Positions 58,140-64,000 of a stretch of DNA of 64,000 nt are shown piece by piece (positions within the stretch are counted from its first letter, which is position 1; every line of letters begins with the position of its first letter). The translations under genes were made by a program, and so were the position numbers. The notes under the pieces are model-generated. The model had not been told where the DNA came from. It searched no databases and worked only from the letters and a program-made list of their open reading frames with translations. Origin of the DNA: Bacillus sp. FJAT-28004 (GTDB lineage Bacteria > Bacillota > Bacilli > Paenibacillales > Paenibacillaceae); NCBI RefSeq assembly GCF_001280845.1, contig NZ_LGHP01000001.1, positions 3,250,418 to 3,314,417 on the forward strand, given 5' to 3'.

Positions 58140-58508
58140 TTATTTCTTTTTATCAAAAAATGCGCCATATGGCGAATAAGAATTACCATAATCTCCGTAC
58201 TGCTGATTGACTGCTTGGGTTTTCTTCATGTTCATGATTTCTGAACCCAATGCTTGTTTCTTCCGATCCATGATGGGAACAATCTTCTGATCAATCTCAT
58301 ACGCTGGCTGAAGATAGGTTTTTCTTTGTGTATCGGTAAAGGATAAACCTTGAGCTAACAATTCAGAAACGAGATCTATAATCTCTTGTCTCTTATTCAA
58401 AAGCTCTATCCATTCTTCGGGCTCACTATTGTCATCTAATACTCTCTGCTCTAACGAAAGCGTGTGATTTAAAAGTTCGTTAAGAAGAGAATCTAGAGAG
58501 GTATTCAT
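58140..58508 (-). CDS. putative FliT-type flagellar chaperone
   Basis: 122 residues, mostly helical (LDSLLNELLNHTLSLEQRV, EEWIELLNKRQEIIDLVSELL) with a polar, Tyr/Gly-rich tail ending FFDKKK. Size, helix content and place directly after fliD match FliT, the FliD chaperone, but sequence similarity is weak, so the symbol is withheld. ATG at 58508 is nine bases after AAAGGG; a GTG two codons earlier is too close. Followed by a terminator. Confidence 0.65.
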   Translation of the reverse strand: MNTSLDSLLNELLNHTLSLEQRVLDDNSEPEEWIELLNKRQEIIDLVSELLAQGLSFTDTQRKTYLQPAYEIDQKIVPIMDRKKQALGSEIMNMKKTQAVNQQYGDYGNSYSPYGAFFDKKK

Positions 58509-58569
58509 ATACACTTACCCTTTCCTATGAAGCTTTAATAAATTGTATGCTTCTTATTTCTTAGCTAAC

Positions 58570-60105
58570 TCAACCTTGTTGTTGTGATAACCAATTCCCT
58601 TGGGCATTTGCTTTGTTCATTGCGGTTTCCATTGCAGTGAATTTTCTCCAATAACGACTTTCAATACCCTCAAGTCGCGTTTCCCACTTACTAATATCTG
58701 TATTAATTCTGCTCAGACCCTTACCAAGAATACTCTTGTCTGCAAGTGAAGCAGAACTCCCTGCTTTGTCCGTAAGCTTACCCATCGAAACGTTAAGTTG
58801 ATTGTACAAACGCTCAGCAAATCCACTTTCATTTAATTTCACATTGGCATCTGTTGAGGTACTCGTCCTTGTAAACATCTCCATTATAGCATTTCCATTT
58901 TGAGAAATTGCTTCACGCAGCTTCGTATCACTAATATATAACTTCCCTTTTTCCGAATAGGTGCCCGTTGTGATTCCAATCTCACTAAGACTATCATATT
59001 TAGGATCAATGCCGGTGCCTTTTACATTCGTTGATAAAGATTGACGCATTTGAGATAACACATTTGAGAGCAAAGTATCTTGACGCAACAAACCGCTCTT
59101 CGCTTTCTCTTCCCATTGTTCAATTTGCTTATCCGATAATGATTCTTTCTCCTCAGCTAATAGAGGTTTAAAATCTTTATAACTACTTTCACTGATTTTC
59201 TTATTAATTTTATCCAAAATATCGTTATATTTCTCTACATATTCTTTAATCGATTTGAAGATTGCATCCTCATCGGGCTTGAGGTTGACTTGGGTCGTTC
59301 CCTTACTTTTAATATTGAATTCCACACCATCGAACGTGAAGGAAGTACTATTGACTGAGTAAGATATACTGTTAATCTTCACGGTTGCTGATTTAGCATC
59401 TGCTGAGAGTTGGTGTCCCGTGCTTGTTTTAAAGTTTTCGTTTGTCGGATCAGCTGGGTTAATTATCACTTTATCATCAACAATCCCAGCAGACATGCCC
59501 AGCTTAACTCCAAACTGGCCACTAAGCTCTATTTTAGATTCCGCCCCACTAGTCGTTGTTGTAAACGTGATGGATTTATCATCCTTCAAGTAGCTTGCAC
59601 TAACACCCGTTTTCGAAGAAAGAGCATTAACTTTTGCTAATATACTATTGATTGTATCATCTTTTTTCACTTCAATAATACTCTTAATTTCTGAACCAAT
59701 AGCAAAGGAAAACTCTTCTCCAATTGCAGTAGACCCATCTTTCAAAATAGCATCTGTAGTGAATTTCACAGACGCTGCCTTACTTGGCTCGGGGAGCTTA
59801 TCTACTTCAACATTATAAACGGATGCGCTTGGGCTCCCCTTTTGTTTTACAGATACGACCGAATCATTATCCGATGTCAAAACCTTCTTCTGGTATGTTC
59901 CTTGTAGCTTCATATCAAAGGTTTTATTTTTAAGATCCGATAAGAGAGCGTTCATCTCTCTATATTGGTCACGTCTCCATTCCTCCGTTTGCTTTTTCTG
60001 GAGAAGTTTGTTTAATGGGGCGCTCTCAGCCTTCATTAAGTTTTTAACGATTGTTTCTGTATCTAAACCTGATACTAAGCCGCCCATCCGAATCGAGTTT
60101 ATCAT
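58570..60105 (-). CDS. fliD: flagellar filament cap protein FliD
   Basis: 511 residues. N-terminal FliD domain (MINSIRMGGLVSGLDTETIVKNLMKAE, about 1-100) and C-terminal domain (about 260-500, GTQVNLKPDEDAIFKSIKEYVEKYNDILDKI; LREAISQNGNAIMEMF) with terminal coiled regions. Caps the growing filament and places flagellin subunits. ATG at 60105 with GGAGG six bases upstream. Promoter candidates of sigma-D and sigma-A type are in 60237-60293. Confidence 0.95.
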   Translation of the reverse strand: MINSIRMGGLVSGLDTETIVKNLMKAESAPLNKLLQKKQTEEWRRDQYREMNALLSDLKNKTFDMKLQGTYQKKVLTSDNDSVVSVKQKGSPSASVYNVEVDKLPEPSKAASVKFTTDAILKDGSTAIGEEFSFAIGSEIKSIIEVKKDDTINSILAKVNALSSKTGVSASYLKDDKSITFTTTTSGAESKIELSGQFGVKLGMSAGIVDDKVIINPADPTNENFKTSTGHQLSADAKSATVKINSISYSVNSTSFTFDGVEFNIKSKGTTQVNLKPDEDAIFKSIKEYVEKYNDILDKINKKISESSYKDFKPLLAEEKESLSDKQIEQWEEKAKSGLLRQDTLLSNVLSQMRQSLSTNVKGTGIDPKYDSLSEIGITTGTYSEKGKLYISDTKLREAISQNGNAIMEMFTRTSTSTDANVKLNESGFAERLYNQLNVSMGKLTDKAGSSASLADKSILGKGLSRINTDISKWETRLEGIESRYWRKFTAMETAMNKANAQGNWLSQQQG

Positions 60106-60397
60106 GGTTATCCTCCAGCCTCTTCTCATCTATTTATATCCAATATTTATAAAGCTATTGAATCTTAATATTATGATTTTTTTTCTTAAACCCATATGCG
60201 ATTTCAATAAATAATAAAACTACTGCACAATAGTTGTGTCAAAATCATTAAATCTAATACAAGTATTATCGGCTATTATTAATGTATTGTTTAGGAAAAT
60301 TGATAATATTAATCATAGTATATTTGAAGTCAACAGTCAGAGTGTTATCTGTTGATACTAAAACTTAGTTAATCTGATTATTATTGGACCATCACTC
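60106..60397 (-). other. AT-rich intergenic region before fliD
   Basis: No gene. Holds the sigma-D-type promoter at 60266-60293 and a possible sigma-A promoter TTGACA-N17-TTTTAT (-35 at 60242-60237). About 130-160 bases of leader follow. Confidence 0.45.
60266..60293 (-). promoter_or_regulatory. sigma-D-type promoter of fliD
   Basis: Minus strand TAAA (60293-60290), 16-base spacer, GCCGATAA (60273-60266). The -10 matches GCCGATAT at seven of eight bases. Confidence 0.7.
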
Positions 60398-60440
60398 AAA
60401 AAAAAGAGACTCCCGAAAAAAACGGAGTCTCTTAATTTTT
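60398..60440 (-). terminator. terminator of hag
   Basis: AAGAGACTCCG / CGGGAGTCTCTT stem with T-rich loop and eight T residues (minus direction). Strong, as expected after a highly expressed gene. Confidence 0.92.
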
Positions 60441-60452
60441 GCTCTTTTAAGA

Positions 60453-61961
60453 TTAACGAAGCAATTGAAGAACGCCTTGTGGTTGTTGGTTAGCTTGAGC
60501 CAACATAGCTTGAGCAGCTTGAGCAAGGATATTATTTTTCGTTTGGCTCATCATTTCTTTTGCCATGTCTACGTCACGAACACGAGATTCAGCAGCAGTT
60601 AAGTTCTCGGAAGAAGTGTTTAGGTTGTTGATTGTGTGCTCTAGACGGTTTTGGAATGCACCTAGTTTAGAACGCTCGCTTGATACATTTTCGATAGCAT
60701 TATTAATGATTGTAATCGCTTTGGAAGCAGATTTTGCGTCAGCAATACTGATAGTTTTTGGAGTAGCACCTGTAGTATCAGTTAATCCCAAAGATTCAGC
60801 GTCTGTCTTTTCAATGTCAACTTTCACATTTTGGTTTTCATTCGCACCAATTTGGAAACTTGCAGAAGAATCAGCTTTTGCTGCAACTGCATTTCTTTGA
60901 GCTAGGGAGTTAACAGTAACAGTACCAGCCGCAAGAGCATTAGTACCATCATACTTTAATGTTATGCCATTTCCTACAACTGCATCTGCTGCTGCAACAC
61001 TAGTAAGACGATATACTTTGGTAGATACTGTACCATCTTCTGCAGTGAATTTATCCGATACAGTTAAGTTAGTTGCAGATGCTGCTCCTGTAGTAGCGCC
61101 AGCAAACAATTTCGAGTGTACATTACCGCCTGTTGCATCTGCAAGCACAAGTGCATCAGTAGTATTGTTTGCATTAATTAGTAGTTTTCCATCTTCGGAC
61201 AAAGTAGCAGTAGCACCTGTGACTTGAGTATTAATAGCATTAACCAAATCTTGAACTGTACTTTCTGTTGTTAAGCCTGTAATCGATACAGCAGCAGCTG
61301 CGCCGACTTTAACTGTAAAATCAGTAGTATCAGTAACTCCAAGATCAGTCAGCTTCTGATTGGAAGCAAATTTAAGAGCTGTCTCTGAGTAAGCTTGAGT
61401 ACCAACGGAAATTGTCATTTCATGTTTTCCTACAGTTGTATCTGTGAAAGAACCTGTAACTGCGGAAGCTTTTGTTGCTCCTGCATCTGACAATACAGCT
61501 GAACCTGCTGCAACTGCTACTTGAGCAGCTTTTTTACCAGAAAGATCACCATTCAATAGCTTCTTAGTATTGAACTCTGTAGTATTGGCAATACGATCGA
61601 TTTCTGATACTAATTGGTTAACTTCCTTTTGAAGTTCTCCACGATCTTTATCGTTATTTGTATCACTTGCTGATTGAACTGCTAGTTCGCGCACACGTTG
61701 CAAAATGGAATGTGTTTCGTTCAAAGCACCCTCAGCAGTCTGGATCAAAGAAATGCCATCTTGGGAGTTTTTCGAAGCCATATCCAATCCGCGGATTTGA
61801 CCGCGCATTTTTTCGGAGATTGCAAGGCCAGCTGCATCGTCACCTGCACGGTTGATGCGAAGACCAGAAGACAATTTCTCGATGTTTTTGCTAGTAGCTG
61901 CAGTGTTAGCACCCAATTGGCGGTGTGTGTTCAAAGCTGCGATATTGTGGTTAATAATCAT
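60453..61961 (-). CDS. hag: flagellin
   Basis: 502-residue filament subunit. Conserved D0/D1 N-terminus ([46 protein letters not shown], up to about 145) and C-terminus (about 425-502, [22 protein letters not shown] and [19 protein letters not shown]) flank a Thr/Ala-rich variable domain of about 270 residues, absent from the short Bacillus Hag (about 304). ATG at 61961 with AAGGAGG upstream, embedded in a CsrA-type binding region. Transcribed from a sigma-D promoter. Confidence 0.97.
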   Translation of the reverse strand: MIINHNIAALNTHRQLGANTAATSKNIEKLSSGLRINRAGDDAAGLAISEKMRGQIRGLDMASKNSQDGISLIQTAEGALNETHSILQRVRELAVQSASDTNNDKDRGELQKEVNQLVSEIDRIANTTEFNTKKLLNGDLSGKKAAQVAVAAGSAVLSDAGATKASAVTGSFTDTTVGKHEMTISVGTQAYSETALKFASNQKLTDLGVTDTTDFTVKVGAAAAVSITGLTTESTVQDLVNAINTQVTGATATLSEDGKLLINANNTTDALVLADATGGNVHSKLFAGATTGAASATNLTVSDKFTAEDGTVSTKVYRLTSVAAADAVVGNGITLKYDGTNALAAGTVTVNSLAQRNAVAAKADSSASFQIGANENQNVKVDIEKTDAESLGLTDTTGATPKTISIADAKSASKAITIINNAIENVSSERSKLGAFQNRLEHTINNLNTSSENLTAAESRVRDVDMAKEMMSQTKNNILAQAAQAMLAQANQQPQGVLQLLR

Positions 61962-61989
61962 TGTTATTTCCTCCTTGAAATTTTCGTAT

Positions 61990-62007
61990 TTCCGCATCCT
62001 TGCGGAA
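61990..62007 (-). promoter_or_regulatory. CsrA-type hairpin in hag leader
   Basis: TTCCGC / GCGGAA stem presents AAGGAT in the loop, giving CAAGGATG, the core of the CsrA consensus (ACARGGAUGU). A second GGA is in the Shine-Dalgarno (61970-61975). In Bacillus CsrA binds hag at two such sites and blocks ribosomes until FliW removes it. Confidence 0.7.
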
Positions 62008-62012
62008 GCTTA

Positions 62013-62040
62013 CGATAATAGTTCGGCCGTCCTATTATCG
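62013..62040 (-). other. 5'-terminal hairpin of hag mRNA
   Basis: Perfect nine-base inverted repeat CGATAATAG / CTATTATCG with a ten-base loop, starting about 10-15 bases after the promoter -10, so near the mRNA 5' end. Probably stabilises the message. Confidence 0.6.
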
Positions 62041-62051
62041 CGCTATTATAT

Positions 62052-62078
62052 TTATCGGATTTCTCCATCAATTGTTTA
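62052..62078 (-). promoter_or_regulatory. sigma-D promoter of hag
   Basis: Minus strand TAAA (62078-62075), 15-base spacer, TCCGATAA (62059-62052), close to the consensus TAAA-N15-GCCGATAT. About 90 bases before the start codon. Confidence 0.75.
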
Positions 62079-62101
62079 TAGCTTATATTTAAAAAAACAA
62101 A

Positions 62102-62326
62102 TTATTTTTTAAAAAACTTTGAAACGTCCTCAATGGATACTGCACTAGTTGCTGCCGCACGATTTTCGGCTTGAATAGCCATATATATTTCTTTGCGATG
62201 AATATCAACTTCTTTCGGCGCTCGTATACCCAATTTAACATTGTCACCTTCTACGCCCAATACAATAATTTCAACATTCGCGCCAATCATGATGGACTCA
62301 TTAGTTTTCCTTGATAAAACGAGCAT
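62102..62326 (-). CDS. csrA: carbon storage / translational regulator CsrA
   Basis: 74-residue RNA-binding dimer. [20 protein letters not shown] start, [16 protein letters not shown] core with the RNA-contacting residues, and a slightly extended tail as in Gram-positive CsrA. ATG at 62326 with GGGAGG ten bases upstream. Encoded between fliW (its antagonist, 15 bases upstream) and hag (its target). Confidence 0.97.
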   Translation of the reverse strand: MLVLSRKTNESIMIGANVEIIVLGVEGDNVKLGIRAPKEVDIHRKEIYMAIQAENRAAATSAVSIEDVSKFFKK

Positions 62327-62341
62327 AGCTTCTCTACCTCC

Positions 62342-62734
62342 CTAAATTCGATTGAGCGGAGCACGCGAACTGTATGTACTATCGTGAAGAATAAGCTGTT
62401 TTCCCAATTTTGTTCTGTTATTCAGAACGATCGGGGCAAGCAAATTAATTGTCGCATTTGCAAAGTCCGTAGAAACCGTTATGACAGACCAAATCTCGAC
62501 CTCTTCTTCATTTTTAATGCTTAGTTCTTGTTTAATGATTTCTGGGAGCTGCCATTCGTACTCTGGATAAAACAAAAATGGACTTGCAACTAACATTGAT
62601 ATGCTTTTCTCCTCAGTAGCCTTCATTAGCTTCATTGGCAGTACGTCTCCGAATTCTTCGAATAAAAATTGATTCAAATGCTCGAAACCTGGAATACCCT
62701 GCTCAAATTGATAAATTAGTTGTTCTGTATTCAC
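62342..62734 (-). CDS. fliW: flagellar assembly factor FliW
   Basis: 130 residues. Binds CsrA allosterically and also flagellin, linking filament export to flagellin translation. Conserved IYQFEQGIPGFEHLNQFLFEEF (about 7-28) and ATINLLAPIVLNNRTKLGKQLIL (about 92-115). GTG start at 62734, seven bases after AGGGGG. Upstream hairpin at 62777-62816 may limit readthrough from yviE. Confidence 0.95.
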   Translation of the reverse strand: MNTEQLIYQFEQGIPGFEHLNQFLFEEFGDVLPMKLMKATEEKSISMLVASPFLFYPEYEWQLPEIIKQELSIKNEEEVEIWSVITVSTDFANATINLLAPIVLNNRTKLGKQLILHDSTYSSRAPLNRI

Positions 62735-62765
62735 ATCATAACCCCCTATTAGGATTCCTCTTTTA

Positions 62766-62816
62766 TTAAAAATAAAAACTATAGACCCAATGCGTCATGC
62801 GCAAATGATCTATAGT
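62766..62816 (-). terminator. hairpin with T-rich tail between yviE and fliW
   Basis: ACTATAGA / TCTATAGT outer arms and an inner ATTTGCG/CGCATTGG pair, followed by TTTTATTTTT (minus direction). Looks like a terminator or attenuator inside the flagellar operon. Confidence 0.65.
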
Positions 62817-62834
62817 CTAAAATAATGGCAACAT

Positions 62835-63401
62835 CTAAATGAGTTGATCGAGTTGTGGAGGAATAATCTCCACATTAGGATATTGGCTCATATAAATGTC
62901 CAGCTTGCCGCGTTCATATTCATGAATGGGCTTGTTCACTTGAACATTTAGATTCACTCGACCTGGTGTTGTTTCAATGGAGAGCTCGCTAGGAATATAT
63001 TGAATATCAATATTATCATAGGCTGCTTCCCCGCGAAAATCAAATTCAGGGAAGGTTCGTTTCCAATCCCTTGCCATCTCTGCAATGGGGTTTCCACCTA
63101 AATGAATCGATGCCATCTGATCGCCCTTCTCCACAATACGTGCAATACCCTGTAACGCAATATCAGAGGCCATTGAATATATTTTGCTCATTGTTTGCAA
63201 GTTGTTTCCAACTGCTAAAGCATCCCATACTCGATCTTGATTAATTTCAAGCCGTCCTCTGGTTGTATTGAAATGTTGTTCTGGCCTAATCTGTTCCATT
63301 TCCATAGTAGCAGCAGGCTGCTCAAGACGCTGTTTGCCAATATCGGCATCAATGGACAGAACTGCATCTGTCTGGCGTATTTGAATTTGAGGAATTCGCA
63401 T
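62835..63401 (-). CDS. yviE: YviE-like flagellar cluster protein (DUF6470)
   Basis: 188 residues. Starts MRIPQIQIRQTDAVLSIDAD and has two short repeated strings (KQRLEQPAATMEMEQ, RGRLEINQDRVWDAL) followed by a helical middle and a beta-rich end (GRVNLNVQVNKPIHEYERG). Matches the Bacillus YviE pattern and place between flgL and fliW. Function unknown. ATG at 63401 with GGGGGAG upstream; 12 bases after flgL. Confidence 0.88.
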   Translation of the reverse strand: MRIPQIQIRQTDAVLSIDADIGKQRLEQPAATMEMEQIRPEQHFNTTRGRLEINQDRVWDALAVGNNLQTMSKIYSMASDIALQGIARIVEKGDQMASIHLGGNPIAEMARDWKRTFPEFDFRGEAAYDNIDIQYIPSELSIETTPGRVNLNVQVNKPIHEYERGKLDIYMSQYPNVEIIPPQLDQLI

Positions 63402-63413
63402 GTTTATCTCCCC

Positions 63414-64000
63414 CTATCTCAAGAAGTCAACCAAGCTTGGACGTATAAGCTGTGCTCCAACTGATAGGGAAGCCTGATACACATTTTCCTCTGTCTTCAT
63501 ATTAGTAATCACTTCAGACATATCGGCATCTTCTGTTTTCGCCTGTACCGTTTTTAAATTGATTTCGATATCCGCAAGTCGATTTTGAACAATATCGACC
63601 CGATTTACTTTAGCTCCTACTTCAGCACGCTTCGTAAGCATTGTATTCATACGGCTATCTACCTGCCCAATCAATGCGGAAACTCCCTTTTGATCAGCTG
63701 AACCAAGCATATCATATGCTCTTTGAAGAAGTAGAAAGACGTTGTCGTTGCTTTCGATCTCTGCTTGAGTTGCGTTTGGAGATATACCATTCCCAAAAAC
63801 TTCATTACCTGTTATATTTACGCCTAATTTCATACCCGCAGAAAGCTCATATTTAATTGAGCCATTATCCGAGCTGACTTGATATGCTTTTAACAAAGGT
63901 GGATCAGCTATCAAATCAACTGTACCGTCTACTCCCATCGTTGGATAAGGCTTCTCACCTGTCAATTCGCCATTAAATACTTGTTTACCGTTGAATTGAC
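63414..64000 (-). CDS. flgL: flagellar hook-associated protein 3 FlgL (3' part)
   Basis: The last 195 residues; the 5' part lies past the window end. The frame is open to 64000 and reads QFNGKQVFNGELTGEKPYP at the edge, a flagellin-type D1 string. The C-terminal D0/D1 region is visible (VDIVQNRLADIEINLKTVQ, ADMSEVITNMKTEENVYQASL, LIRPSLVDFL). Junction between hook and filament. Confidence 0.93.
   Translation of the reverse strand, partial: QFNGKQVFNGELTGEKPYPTMGVDGTVDLIADPPLLKAYQVSSDNGSIKYELSAGMKLGVNITGNEVFGNGISPNATQAEIESNDNVFLLLQRAYDMLGSADQKGVSALIGQVDSRMNTMLTKRAEVGAKVNRVDIVQNRLADIEINLKTVQAKTEDADMSEVITNMKTEENVYQASLSVGAQLIRPSLVDFLR

Overview
The window looks like chromosome from a low-to-moderate-GC, motile, Gram-positive bacillus, most probably Paenibacillus or a close relative. 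This is inferred from gene content: the 16S rRNA 5' end, the pcrB-pcrA-ligA order, the long ribosome hibernation factor, a prfB frameshift, an SLH-anchored surface enzyme, a YesM/YesN-type two-component system beside a sugar ABC transporter, and the flgL-yviE-fliW-csrA-hag block. Almost everything is on the minus strand; only two protein genes (a sugar isomerase/epimerase-like protein and a VanW-family protein) are on the plus strand. No CRISPR array, insertion sequence, prophage or tRNA was recognised.

Layout. 1-0.5 kb: 5' end of a 16S rRNA gene with leader and promoter. 0.5-6 kb: ligA, pcrA and pcrB (replication/repair and lipid synthesis). 6-8.4 kb: an ECF sigma factor, a small membrane anti-sigma-like protein and a membrane-anchored protein with a carboxypeptidase-regulatory-like domain, with overlapping ends. 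8.5-11 kb: a long U32-family protein. 11.2-14.3 kb: a secreted protein with two copper-amine-oxidase-N-like repeats and an HtrA-type protease. 14.6-15.9 kb: sugar isomerase/epimerase-like protein and a tiny membrane protein. 16.2-29.2 kb: a carbohydrate locus (SLH-anchored beta-helix protein, exported PPIase-like protein, GH88 unsaturated glucuronyl hydrolase, YesN regulator, YesM kinase, solute-binding protein, two permeases). 29.5-34.4 kb: uvrBA behind a promoter with LexA-like boxes, followed upstream by a remnant of a BTAD-type regulator. 34.8-40.7 kb: ftsE-ftsX, an M23 murein hydrolase, ctpB-like protease and minJ-like PDZ protein. 40.9-42.4 kb: VanW-family gene. 42.5-50.7 kb: complete argCJBDFGH operon with an operator-like palindrome inside its promoter. 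51-56.4 kb: YitT-family protein, prfB (+1 programmed frameshift), secA, hpf. 56.6 kb: cold-shock protein. 57-64 kb: flagellar filament genes fliS, flaG, fliT-like, fliD, hag, csrA, fliW, yviE and the 3' part of flgL.

How the parts work together. The arg operon carries the acetyl-recycling route from glutamate to arginine. The 16-29 kb locus looks like a sense-import-degrade unit for a uronic-acid-containing polysaccharide: a surface beta-helix protein, uptake of oligosaccharides, and intracellular GH88 cleavage of unsaturated uronyl ends. The flagellar block has three sigma-D-type promoters and a hag leader with a CsrA-type hairpin, consistent with the CsrA-FliW-Hag feedback known from Bacillus. 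Many start codons were moved from the longest reading frame to a downstream ATG, GTG or TTG because of Shine-Dalgarno spacing; these choices are stated gene by gene. All functions are from reading the sequence without database searches.
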